From Microglena sp. YARC (taxonomy: Eukaryota > Chlorophyta > Chlorophyceae > Chlamydomonadales > Chlamydomonadaceae): 64,000 nucleotides of DNA. The notes under the pieces are model-generated. The model had not been told where the DNA came from. It searched no databases and saw only the letters and a program-made list of their open reading frames with translations. The stretch lies in assembly GCA_022414725.1 (NCBI GenBank), contig CM039464.1, positions 10,458,038-10,522,037 of the forward strand, written 5' to 3'. A program made the translations under genes and the position numbers. This document shows positions 54,716-64,000 of the stretch, one piece after another. Within the stretch, counting starts at the first letter, position 1, and each line of letters starts with the position of its first letter.

Positions 54716-54985
54716 AACCTTGGTGGAGGAATCTTTTTTGAATATCTCCTCAATAGGAGAAGATATTAAAAAAGGGAAAAAATAGTGTGTGACAGCATAC
54801 CGGTATGTCAGGTTTTTAATTTCCCCCCATGAAACCTGAAAACAAAATAGATTCCGCAAACAAAGGAAAGAAAAAAACCAAACGCATAGTCTAGCTAGGG
54901 TTGGGAAAGGTAAAAAAAAAAATCGGGATCAAGGAAATGTGGTGTTGTAAACACCGTTGGTTTGCTGTGGTAGCACGTGCTCAGA

Positions 54986-55357
54986 TTAAGCGGAGGTGAA
55001 CCTGATGCCTCCGCATTTTGCGCCCTCGGACACGGCATGCTTGGCAAGCTCTCCGGGCAGAACCAGGCGCACAGCGGTCTGGATCTCGCGGGAGGTAAGA
55101 GTGGACTTCTTGTTGTAGCGAGCCAGGCGAGCAGCCTCGGAGGCGATGTTGTCGAACATGTCGTTGATGAATGAGTTGAGAATGCCCATGGCCTTGGAGC
55201 TGATGCTAGTGTCGGGGTGCACCTGCTTCAGCACCTTGTAGATATAGGTCTTGTAGGTCTCCACCTTCGCCATCTTCTTGGTCTTCTTCTTGCCCTCCGT
55301 AGTCTTAACGGTGGCGGCCTTCTTGGCGGGAGCCTTCTCAGCAGATTTGGGGGTCAT
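54986..55357 (-). CDS. H2B: Histone H2B
   Basis: 123 residues from the ATG at 55,357, which gives the basic N-tail [20 protein letters not shown]. The histone fold follows: [60 protein letters not shown], and HAVSEGAK. The frame is open upstream to 55,468, but that part is rich in non-histone residues and is taken as 5' UTR. Intact, so probably functional. A decayed H2A lies divergently ~235 bp away, the usual head-to-head arrangement, so the region between (55,358-55,591) is the shared promoter. Confidence 0.97.
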   Translation of the reverse strand: MTPKSAEKAPAKKAATVKTTEGKKKTKKMAKVETYKTYIYKVLKQVHPDTSISSKAMGILNSFINDMFDNIASEAARLARYNKKSTLTSREIQTAVRLVLPGELAKHAVSEGAKCGGIRFTSA

Positions 55358-55591
55358 CGTTGCAAGTTGGTAATTTGGTCGTAGGGAGGAGTAGAGGTGT
55401 TGCGGTGTGGTCTCCACCCTGGAAGTGAACCATACCTGTTCGGTCAAAGGTAGGGTCAACGCGGACAACGGATCAGCAGGACCTAACCGACCCGGCGCGA
55501 ACAGGAGAGCCTGCAGGAGTCTGCATCAGAGCCCCCTGGCGCCCCCTGGTATACATGGGTCTACATCGGCCTCGGATCAGCAGGACAAAAC

Positions 55592-55833
55592 TGGAGGCCG
55601 TGGAGGTAAGAAGTCTGTTCCCTGCAGCTCCAAGGCCGTGTTGCCCGCTAACTGAAGAAGGGAAAATACGCCGAGCGCGTTGGCGCTGGTGCCCCTGTGT
55701 GCCTGGCTGCCGTCCTCGAGTACTAGCGTGCTGAGGTCCTGGAGTTGGCTGGCAACGCCGCCCGCGATAACAAGAAGAGACCAGGATCATCCCCCGCCAC
55801 GTACAGCTGGCCATCCGCAACGACGAGGAGCTG
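55592..55833 (+). pseudogene. H2A: Histone H2A, decayed
   Basis: Pieces of H2A in order: GGRGGKK and SSKA in one frame; KKGKYAERVGAGAPVCLAAV, LEY, stop (TAG), RAEVLELAGNAARDNKK in a second; TRIIPRHVQLAIRNDEEL in a third. The GLQFPVGRIGRFL segment is deleted. Two frameshifts, a stop and a deletion make it dead. It is divergent from H2B. Confidence 0.9.
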
Positions 55834-56576
55834 TCAAAAAATGAGATTAACTTCAACATACTCTCAAAACAATGCTTGAATGGGATATTAGACTCGGGTT
55901 GTTTACGACATTTCAGTCATCGGGGACCAGTTCTCTTGTGGACTAACCAGGATTAGTTTGTAACGTAGCCACGTCTAGTGACTTAGAACTTAGACGCGGT
56001 GGGGGGGGAGTTAGCCCCCACAGTTTAGTGGGTTCAGGTTATTATTCCAAGGTTAAGGATTGAGGTAAGTGGGAGCTAACTACCCCCTACCCTTTGACAC
56101 CGAATCAGACTGACATGCACTGAAGCACTTACTCAGGGCCCCCGTCGGTTAAATGATTGTTTGGGGTTCAGTTCATCAGTGCTTTTTCATTTTAAGCCCC
56201 TCCTATTATCCTATACGGTTGGGCAAATACCTTTAGCCTGTTCGGCCTACCCCTGGGCTGTAACATACATAGTTACATACGCACATGCTTGGCAGCAAAA
56301 TTCACTTAATGCCCCCATCTAGTTAGGCTGCTCGCCAACTTTGGCACTGACATCGATGTATACAACAGTGTGAGGATCTCATGTCTGGGGAGTGGGGAGT
56401 CTAGTCAAGGGATAGCCAGCAGGGAACTTCAGGAGGACCTGCGACGCAACGGACCCATCGACATTGCGTCTCCGACGGAGGACGCAGCATCCTGAACACC
56501 CCTGATAGCCAGGTGTATGACCAGTGGGCTCCACTTTTTGTTCTGACCGCCACAAACAAAACTGAGTAGTGTGAGT
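55834..56576. other. No gene recognised; dispersed-repeat fragments
   Basis: Contains CTTTTTCATTTTAAGCCCCTC-type and GGACGCAGCATCCTGAAC-type segments also present near 43,850, 46,640 and 58,950. An S-box-like G8 run lies at 56,001. Confidence 0.5.
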
Positions 56577-56763
56577 CAGGGTAATTCAAATGGCCAAATT
56601 GGCCAGCGCTTTAGCGCACTTGAAAACAAAAAAACTGCGCTTTGTAGGGCAAAAATCGCAAAAATCGCTTGCAGCGCCCACAAGGGGTTGCATAAGACTG
56701 CGCTTAAAGCGCAGAGGGGATCAAAAAGTCAGCGCTCAAAAGCGCGCGCTTTGAATTACCCTG
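56577..56763. mobile_element. hAT-type MITE with 8-bp target-site duplication
   Basis: 187 bp with terminal inverted repeats CAGGGTAATTCAAA / TTTGAATTACCCTG and an exact 8-bp flanking duplication GTGTGAGT (56,569-56,576 and 56,764-56,771). CAGGG ends and 8-bp duplications are hAT hallmarks. The inside is rich in GCGCTT/AAGCGC inverted motifs; no ORF for a transposase. Confidence 0.9.
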
Positions 56764-56771
56764 GTGTGAGT

Positions 56772-58019
56772 ATATCATATGTTATACTGCCTGCCTGTCT
56801 ATTAGAGCCTCGTGTCTCACTGTACGGTATGAGCTATAATATACAGTGCATCGCTCTACGGTTTATATATTGACCTTGGTTAAATGACTCTAGCCTGTAA
56901 GGATGCTCGCCGTCTTTGGCAGTAAAATAATCATTAAGCAAAGCAGTTTCATCAATATAAGCAGAGCAATTCCATTGAAATTAGTAGGCCATGCCACAGG
57001 CGTGAGATTGAGGGAACCCTCCCTCTTGCGTGCATGTGTACATACTGGAGTAAGCTACCATGTTGGGTTTATTTGGTATGGCAGACCCTCTGTGCCTGAG
57101 CTTGGACTACCGCGCTTCAGCACGGAGGTAAGTTCTCTACCTCTTTCAAGGCGGCAAATCAGAGATTTTGTGAACCTGGCCAGGGCAAAGCAATTTCATC
57201 AATATAAGCAAAGCAGTTTCATCAAAATGCTGGTATGCTTGATCCAACGGATTATTAGTAGTCCATTAGTTCATCAGTTCAAAACTAAGAATTGATGTAG
57301 CAGTCTTTGAAAGCAGCAGTGCCAAACCCTCAGTAAGCTCCCCCAATGCAAGCAAACGGGGGAAGGATCCTTCAAACTCACGCCCCGTGGCAAGTCGTAA
57401 CAATTTCAATTTCCCATGGTCCCATAGTAGCCTCTCTCAATCTGCAGCCTGACCTGGACAAGTCTTTAAACTGTATCATCTGCTTAGTGTGCTCCCTGGT
57501 TCCCGCCCAACTTAGCTCCCTCATGGTTAGTACTTCATACACACAATGACACGTTTGTTTGATTGCAACCCAATCGTTGTCCATAACCTCACAGTTGCGT
57601 AACAAGTAACAAAATGAATCTATATGGTTGCAGTGTACACAAGCTTGACTTCATACTTTGGTTTCTTTGGGGGGGCTACGCTTGACAGCTTCTAGACGAC
57701 TCCCTTTCCGTATTCTGGACCAATCCATCAAAGGTTAACATCACTCAAGCAATCACGAGTGGCCACAAAGGAGCCTGTTACTATAAACTGTATCATCTGC
57801 GTAGTTGGCTCCCTGGTTTCCGTGGGTATCGCACGGGGGGACTTGGCATTGGAAGACGGTGAGCAGCCCAGAGTGGATACAGGCCTGTGTCTTGGGCCTG
57901 AACCGGCCAATCCACGACTCAATGTAATTGTATCGCTTCAAAGAATGTTGCCATAGACCGTACATTGCTGTATGCGGCATTGCAGCGGAATGAACATGTA
58001 CCCAACTACGGTGACTACA
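56772..58019. other. No gene recognised
   Basis: Short ORFs only. A duplicated AACTGTATCATCTGC, then TCCCTGGTTCCCG-like phrase at 57,470 and 57,784, and a CGTAACAATTTCAATTT copy of the LINE-type end at 57,393. Confidence 0.45.
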
Positions 58020-58110
58020 GCTAGCTCCGGCTTACGCTATGGTGTCCTTAACTTCACGACCTGTGGGTAACGGTTTTACACGGATGTAACAATTTCAATT
58101 TCAATGTACC
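58020..58110 (-). mobile_element. Miniature relative of the 53,883-54,715 retroelement
   Basis: On the minus strand it begins TTGAAATTGAAATTGTTACA, TCCGTGTAAAACC and ends CAGGTCGTGAAGTTAAGG, the two ends of the LINE-type insert with the coding middle missing. Confidence 0.6.
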
Positions 58111-58116
58111 CAACTG

Positions 58117-58319
58117 TTTTTTTCTTTTCAGCTTTTCATAGCAGCTTCTAGGCAGCTCCCTGAGCCGACCACTTGGCTAGTGGCTACACACAACTATTTC
58201 AGCAGAGCTGGAAAGCTGATTATGTCAGCTTCAAGGTGCTTGAGGTTGCGCCAAGTTTGGCTGAATAGCCAGTCAGAGGAGCTGCCTAGAAGCTGCTGCT
58301 CGTAGGTGAAAAGAAAAAC
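58117..58319. mobile_element. MITE-like element, family M1 (short copy)
   Basis: Inverted ends: TTTTTTCTTTTCAGC, AGCAGCTTCTAGGCAGCTCC / GGAGCTGCCTAGAAGCTGCT, GTGAAAAGAAAAAC. About 200 bp. A solo end of the same family is at 60,908-60,970. Confidence 0.65.
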
Positions 58320-59601
58320 AATGGTAGCCATCAGGGTTGTTATAGACGCTGCGTCTTACGCCACAGATGCAGATTCGGGAGGATCCGTTGCATCTCAGAG
58401 GGTCTGGGAGCGTCGCAGACACAGATTGGGGGGGGTCCGTTGCCTAGCTGATACAGATTTTGAAACCGATTGCGGAGCAAGAAGCAGATTTTGAAAAAGG
58501 CTGGGAGCGTCGGAGACACAGATTTTGAAACTGGTTGCATGTCATGATGCAGATTTTGGAGTCCCCCAGAACAAACCTGGTAGCCACATCCTTAGAGACA
58601 ACCCGAGACACAGCCAGCTAGCACCTACATATAGAACAACCCCAGGGAGCCACCAGCCCTTCCTGTGTCAGGAATGCCCCAATGCACCGACTGCGAATTT
58701 TCAACAAATGCTAAGGCGTTCGGTATTTTGGTGCAATAGGAAAGTATGTGCATCATAGCAACAAAAAACACTGTAGCTCAACTGTAATGCCTCTTACGTT
58801 ACGTCTTTAATGGAAGTGATGATAATATATACTTAGGTATATGTATATATATAGATAGTAGAGGATACATTATGAGTTCATCGGCGTCCACATAGAAGTT
58901 ATGGTTAGCTTCGTTCACAATCATAATATTATCACTGTAGCACAAACTCAGGGCCCCCGTCGGTAAAACGATTGTTTGGTGTACAGTTCATAAGTTTTTT
59001 TTGTTAGAGCCCCTCTTGCCATGGTTGGGCAAGTCCCTTTAGCCTATTTGGTATACCCATAGACTGTAACAGTATACAACATATAAAACACATGATATAT
59101 AGCTGGGGTTTTCAAGTACGATATAGTATAGATACATCGGATGATATATTGACAATATCATATTATCTATCGTACAATATCGTACAATATATAAATATAT
59201 TGTACAGTATCGTATGATGTATCGCCCGATAATCTAGGGACCAGTACGATATTGACAATTTGACATCCCCACCTAAGATGCAGATGTACCACAAAGCAGC
59301 ACAGCGCCATCACTTTTTTCTCTCGACATCGGGTCGCCATTCCGTCGCTGCATGGCGGCGCATGGGTCTGGCTAAACTAGTCCCCGCCCTTCGTTCGGGG
59401 GGGTAGCGCGTCGCACTGGGTTCGCACCGAGTTGCTCAATTTGCGACGCGTCGCACGAGATAGAAAAACAGTGCTCACAGGAGCTTTTGGGGTGCTACTA
59501 GCAGTTTGTTGGCTTAAAAGGCACCCTCAAAGACTGTATCCTTGCACCCCCAAACCTGTTAGGTACATCATTGATTCATTTAGCGCTTGCACAAAAAACA
59601 A
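58320..59601. other. No gene recognised; AT-rich and palindromic stretches
   Basis: ACAGATTTTGAAA/GCAGATTTTGGA repeats at 58,440-58,560. ATATCGTAC/GTACGATAT-rich sequence at 59,100-59,240 forms local hairpins. Just left of the CAX stop lie GC-rich phrases (GACGCGTCGCAC). Confidence 0.45.
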
Positions 59602-59721
59602 CTACGCGCCATCCACATCTGTTATGCTCAGGTCGCTGTCCTTGTGGAACCAAAAGCCAGCTGCGACCATGAAGTAGGTCAGCAGGAGTAGGACCCCCTT
59701 AATCCAGTTGGATCGGCCATC
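59602..59721 (-). CDS. CAX: CAX-type cation/H+ exchanger, last coding exon
   Basis: 120 bp read on the minus strand: acceptor TTCGTTGCCGCAG, then DGRSNWIKGVLLLLTYFMVA, AGFWFHKDSDLSITDVDGA and TAG (59,604-59,602). DGxSNxxKGxxLxxxYxxVA is the conserved last transmembrane helix of vacuolar Ca2+/H+ antiporters. It starts in phase 0, which fits the upstream exon ending in a complete codon (VVLQ). CAX proteins exchange vacuolar H+ for cytosolic Ca2+. Confidence 0.85.
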   Translation of the reverse strand, partial: DGRSNWIKGVLLLLTYFMVAAGFWFHKDSDLSITDVDGA

Positions 59722-60190
59722 CTGCGGCAACGAACAAGGTTGGGTAGGTCAGCAGGAGTAGGACCCCCTTAATGTAGGGTTGGGTAGGTCAGCAGGAGTA
59801 GGACCCCCTTAATCCAGTTGGATCGGCCATCCTGCGGCAACGAACAAGGTCGGGTAGGTCAGCAGGAGTAGGACCCCCTTAATGTAGGGTTGGGTAGGGC
59901 AGCAGGAGTAGGATTGGGTAGGGTTGGGTAGGTCAGCAGGAGTAGGACCCCCTTAGGTCAGCAGGAGTAGGACCTCCTTAATGCAGGGTTGGGTAGGTCA
60001 GCAGGAGTAGGATTGGGTAGGGTTGGGTAGGTCAGCAGGAGTAGGACCCCTTCAGGTCAGCAGGAGTAGGATTGGGTAGGGTTGAGTAGGTCAGCAGGAG
60101 TAGGACCCCCTTAATCAACGAACAAGGTTGGGTAGGTCAGCAGGAGTAGGACCCCCTTAATCCAGTTGGATCGGCCATCCTGCGACAGCA
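59722..60190 (-). repeat. Minisatellite of the CAX last exon (5' part with acceptor)
   Basis: Repeats of GTAGGTCAGCAGGAGTAGGA, CCCCCTTAA with or without the piece that carries GGATCGGCCATCCTGCGGCA. On the minus strand they encode KGVLLLLTY, and the longer units also GRSNWI and the CCGCAG acceptor (about 59,841; a mutated one near 60,181). All lie in the intron upstream of the real exon. Confidence 0.85.
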
Positions 60191-61149
60191 AACAATGTTG
60201 GGTCAGATCACCACGATGCCATGTGTTCTTAGTTCCTTGGTTTATGACAGCACACTACCACTGACAGACAACATTGTCGACAAAGTCAACTGACTGATTG
60301 ACAACACAGTCTATCGGGCTTGAGGCAGCTTGAGGCTGCTTGCCTTCTGCAGGCTGATTGAACACAGTGGAAAATAAAACATAATGTTTTTTCCCTTCAC
60401 ATTTACATTTTCCTGGTACATTTCTGTTCACTACCAAAGACAACGAGCAGCCAAATTGCTGGCTGAAGCAATTAGCAAGTTCAAGTTCAACAACAAAGTG
60501 TATCCATAGTTGTTACAATTATACTGGGCTAGCCTCCTCACCCACACACCTCGTCATAAGGTGTGACGTTTATTTATTTACAATTCTACTACACCACGTT
60601 CCTGAGTACAGAATCAAGCAATCACAATTATACTTGGTTCAGATTGTTTGGTTCAGATTGTTTGAAGATAAGTTCAGGTACGTACTTTTTTGGCGGAGCC
60701 CCCCCCCTTCTGGGTGGCGGGAGCCCCCAGGGTCACCCCGTTATCCGTTTGTGCGACCGACAGACGGTCGTGCAACTGAGACAAAGCCTGACACGCCAGC
60801 CAACTGTCGCGTAACCAATTGGCTCCCGTCCGCTCCATTCTGATGCCACCTGTTGTTCCAGCACTGTCGGCAAATTTTCCGCGTCGCTTGCAACACTGCC
60901 CAGGACTTGTTCTTTTCCGCTATGAGCAGCAGCTTCTAGGCAGCTCCCCAACCCAGCCACTGGGCTAAAACATATTTCAAGAGTGCCGATTCGTCGTGAA
61001 ATAAAAACATTAGCAAAGTATGTATGTAAGTTGCAGTCCAGGGGTAGCCAAATAGGCTTAACCCAAAACCCAATAACAGTTTAGCACACATGTTGTCATT
61101 GGGCCCCCACTGTTTAGACTTGTCCTAGCCCTTGCTCTTCATCCCCCCA
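60191..61149. other. CAX intron sequence with dispersed repeats
   Basis: No gene seen. TTTGGCGGAGCCCCCCC at 60,690 (as at 44,581 and 47,340) and a solo M1 element end at 60,908-60,970. Confidence 0.55.
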
Positions 61150-61783
61150 GGCAACTCACCTAAAGAACGACAGAGGAGATGAGAACACTGACAAGCTTGG
61201 GGTTCAACCCTAAGCCCTAAACCTTAACCCCAACTCACCTGAAAGACAACAGAGGAGAGGACGGCACTGGCAAACATAACAGCTGACTCAAATGAATTGA
61301 AGTTGTTGTTGCTGTCGGTGCTCCTCATCCCCCCAGGCAACTCCCCCGAAGAAAGACAGAGGAGATGAGAACACTGACAAGTTTAGGTTTTAAATCTAAA
61401 CCCTAAACCCTAAATCCAACTCACCTGAAGGACGATAAAGGAGATGAGGACACTGGCAAGTTTAGGGTTTAACCCTAAACCCTAACCCCAACTAACCTGA
61501 AGTACGACAGAGGAGATGAGAACCCTGACAAGCTTAGGATTAACCCTAAACCGCAAACCCAACTCACCTGAAAGACGACTGAGGAGATGAGGACACTGAC
61601 ACGTTTAGGGTTTAACCCTAACCCCTAACCCCAACTCACCTGAAGGACGACGGAGGAGATGAGAACCCTGACAAGCTTGGCGATTAACCCTAAACCGTAA
61701 ACCCAACTCGCCTGAAGAACGACAGAGGAGACGAGAACCCTGACAAGTTTAGGGTTTAACCCTAACCCCTAACCCCAACTCAC
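61150..61783 (-). repeat. Minisatellite of the CAX penultimate exon 3' end plus donor and TTTAGGG intron
   Basis: Eight imperfect units of ~70-100 bp upstream (on the plus strand) of the real exon end. Each carries, on the minus strand, a VLISSVVLQ-like end with CAG/GTGAGT donor (some mutated: GCGAGT, GTTAGT, CGG/GGGAGT), followed by TTGGGGTTAGGGTTTAGGG-type sequence. One unit (61,235-61,330) is longer and keeps NFNSFESAVMFAS. Confidence 0.85.
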
Positions 61784-61929
61784 CTGAAGGACGACGGAGG
61801 AGATGAGTACACTGACAAACATAACAGCCGACTCAAATGAATTGAAGTTAAGGTCCAGAGATTGCCCCATGCCCCATGCTAGCACCACACAGAAGGGGAT
61901 GACTAGGACACTGATCTGCGTGGCCGACC
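61784..61929 (-). CDS. CAX: CAX-type cation/H+ exchanger, penultimate coding exon
   Basis: 146 bp on the minus strand, acceptor CTCTCCTGCAG and donor CAG/GTGAGT. It encodes SATQISVLVIPFCVVLAWG, then MGQSLDLNFNSFESAVMFVS and VLISSVVLQ. The SATQIxxxVIPFCV..W.MG..LDLNF..FE stretch is the conserved c-2 region of CAX exchangers, containing a substrate-path helix. Entry phase requires one G from the previous exon (Gly of LG-SATQ), as in CAX genes. Upstream exons lie beyond 64,000. Confidence 0.9.
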
Positions 61930-63275
61930 CTGCAGGAGAGGGGGGGTGGGGTGGGGTGGGGTGGGGTGGGTGGGTGGGTGGGTGGGGGGTAGGTTTTAGG
62001 GATGACATGAGATTGCCCCATGCCCCATGCCAGCACCACACAGAAGGGGATGACTAGGACACTGATCTGCGTGGCCGACCCTGCAGGAGAGGGGGGGTGG
62101 GGTGGGGTGGGTGGGTGGGTGGGGGTAGGTTTTAGGGATGACATGAGATTGCCCCATGCCCCATGCCAGCACCACACAGAAGGGGATGACTAGGACACTG
62201 ATCTGCGTGGCCGACCCTGCAGGAGAGGGTGGGTGGGGTGGGGTGGGTGGGTGGGTGGGTGGGGGGTAGGTTTTAGGGATGACATGAGATTGCCCCATGC
62301 CCCATGCTAGCACCACACAGAAGGGGATGACTAGGACACTGATCTGCGAGGCTGATCCTGCAGGAGAGGGGGGGTGGGGTGGGGTGGGGTGGGTGGGTGG
62401 GTGGGGGTAGGTTTTAGGGATGACATGAGATTGCCCCATGCCCCATGCCAGCACCACACAGAAGGGGATGACTAGGACACTGATCTGCGTGGCCGACCCT
62501 GCAGGAGAGGGTGGGTGGGGTGGGGTGGGTGGGTGGGTGGGGGTAGGTTTTAGGGATGACATGAGATTGCCCCATGCCCATGCCAGCACCACACAGAAGG
62601 GGATGACTAGGACACTGATCTGCGTGGCCGACCCTGCAGGAGAGGGTGGGTGGGTGGGGTGGGGTGGGTGGGTGGGTGGGGGTAGGTTTTAGGGATGACA
62701 TGAGATTGCCCCATGCCCCATGCTAGCACCACACAGAAGGGGATGACTAGGACACTGATCTGCGTGGCTGACCCTGCAGGAGAGGGGGGGTGGGGTGGGG
62801 TGGGGTGGGTGGGTGGGTGGGGGTAGGTTTTAGGGATGACATGAGATTGCCCCATGCCCCATGCCAGCACCACACAGAAGGGGATGACTAGGACACTGAT
62901 CTGCGTGACTGACCCTGCAGGAGAGAGAGGGGGGGGGGGGGGTAGGTTTTAGGTTTTAGGGACGACAAGAGATTGCCCCATGCCCCATGCCAGCACCACA
63001 CAGAAGGGGATGACTAGGACACTGATTTGCGTGGCCGACCCTGTAGGAGAGGGGTGTGGTGGTGGTGGTGGGTAAAGTTTAGGATTTAGGGATGACAGGG
63101 GATGACTAAGACACTGATGAGTTAAAGTAAAGTTTAGGGATGAAGGGGATGACTAAGACACTGATCTGCGTGGCCGACCCTGTAGGAGAGAGGGGGGGGG
63201 GGGGGGGGGGGTAGGGGTAGTGTTTAGGGATGACTAGGACACTGATCTGCGTGGCCGACCCTGTAGGAGAGAGGG
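61930..63275 (-). repeat. Minisatellite of the CAX penultimate exon 5' part plus acceptor, G-rich
   Basis: Ten further acceptors follow the real one, near 62,081, 62,217, 62,358, 62,499, 62,635, 62,775, 62,915, 63,041, 63,180 and 63,261 (period mostly 135-148 bp). Most carry the exon start through GMGQS, then diverge to HVIPKTY and a C-rich (minus) / G-rich (plus) run. The last two keep only QISVLVIP. The minus frame stays open across several units, giving proline-rich ORFs. Long G-runs (63,188-63,210; 63,277-63,298) are likely G-quadruplex formers. Confidence 0.9.
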
Positions 63276-63329
63276 GGGGGGGGGGGGGGGGGGGGGGGTA
63301 GGGGTAGGGTTTAGGGATGACTAGGACAC

Positions 63330-63590
63330 TGATCTGTGTGCAGTGATACAATACAATACCATCATAATACAATGATACACTACAACAATGCATTGAGTCA
63401 GTGATGCAATCACAATCCACCGATACAATACAATGAAGTGATTCAATGCAATACCATCATAATACAAGGATACAATACCATCACAATACAACGATACACA
63501 AACAATGAAGTGATTCAGTGATACTATCACAATACAATGATACAATAGAATGCAGTGACACAATACAATGCAGTGATGTACCTCCATAGG
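63330..63590. repeat. ATACAATG-type low-complexity repeat
   Basis: Irregular ACAATACAATGATACAATAC repeats. 63,591-64,000 beyond it shows no gene; it has GATACGCAGGAAGT twice near 63,795-63,825. Confidence 0.8.
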
Positions 63591-64000
63591 TGCCTAAGTC
63601 AGACCCTGAGTGATACGGATGGATTGAGCCTATGCCCTCAAGTCCCAAAACAATTATTTTTTGCTAATAAGTTGCCCAACCACATCAGTTCAACATGCAA
63701 ATACTCGGATTTGGGTTTTCTCAAATGGTGGGAACCAGGTCAAGTGAATCATGCTAATTTGTTACTATGGGGTACTAAGTCGATACGGGTTTTACGCAGG
63801 AAGTGATACGCAGGAAGTGATACGGAGCCTATCGCGACCGAAACAAGCCATTTTAAAAGAACACTGAGTACAAATGTTGTGTAACGTCTTTCCCTACCAG
63901 TAGATATTACAGAAGGTCCTGGAAGGCAGTACACAGGCAGTACAGTTGAGTACGAACTCCAAAAACACTGATTATTTACATTTCGTGGGTGTCCTAAGTC

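Noticed and set aside
54986..55468. H2B with a 37-residue N-terminal extension
   Set aside because: The extension does not resemble histone tails; the inner ATG at 55,357 gives a normal H2B.
59270..59601. Second gene (ORF 59,432-59,677, plus strand)
   Set aside because: It overlaps the CAX last exon antisense and has no recognisable feature.
61996..62592. Proline-rich 198-residue protein on the minus strand
   Set aside because: It is read-through of CAX exon fragments and C-rich intron repeats; splice sites and conserved CAX residues explain the sequence better.

Overview
The window looks like nuclear DNA of a unicellular eukaryote, most likely a green alga. The evidence is histone genes (H2B intact; H4 and H2A broken), two exons of a vacuolar-type CAX cation/proton exchanger with spliceosomal splice sites, plant-type TTTAGGG motifs, Ty3/chromovirus and Ty1/copia retrotransposons, a LINE fragment, a hAT MITE, and very long tandem repeats. 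I cannot name the species from the sequence.

Region 1 (1-23,715) is intron-poor, dense in short genes and full of hairpin repeats. It looks like an endogenous viral tract of the polinton-like/virophage/giant-virus type. It holds a capsid-like jelly-roll ORF, an IS607-type serine recombinase overlapping a truncated TnpB/Fanzor ORF, a GIY-YIG-like nuclease, two related prim-pol/D5 primase-helicase loci (one has lost both its polymerase domain and its SF3 ATPase domain), a TV-pol-like polymerase fused to an SF3 helicase, a DEDDh exonuclease, an LRAT-like NC-peptidase-fold protein, and several unknown small ORFs. Twelve copies of a ~300-bp satellite (8,657-12,312), a ~100-bp hairpin repeat array (20,971-21,580), two copies of a CGACTCGACAG minisatellite and about ten copies of a ~95-bp double-hairpin module punctuate the tract. 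The large replication genes are broken by several frameshifts with almost no in-frame stops, so they are either young pseudogenes or carry assembly indels.

Region 2 (23,716-26,810): a perfect 324-bp palindrome (23,720-24,043) separates the viral tract from a truncated Ty1/copia element on the minus strand.

Region 3 (26,811-41,127) is a three-unit tandem array (5.03-kb period) of one rearranged Ty3/gypsy chromovirus. Plus-strand pol-PPT-LTR alternates with minus-strand LTR-PBS-gag, so the 295-bp LTRs are inverted around each part. The array ends inside a histone H4 gene, of which only the last 78 codons remain.

Region 4 (41,367-59,600) is mostly non-coding: a 2.76-kb tandem duplication, two or more MITE families, diverged dispersed repeats, a LINE fragment with a 28-bp target-site duplication, H2B and a divergent H2A pseudogene.

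Region 5 (59,601-64,000) is the 3' end of a CAX antiporter gene on the minus strand. Three parts of its last two exons, each with its splice acceptor or donor, have been amplified into separate intronic minisatellites.
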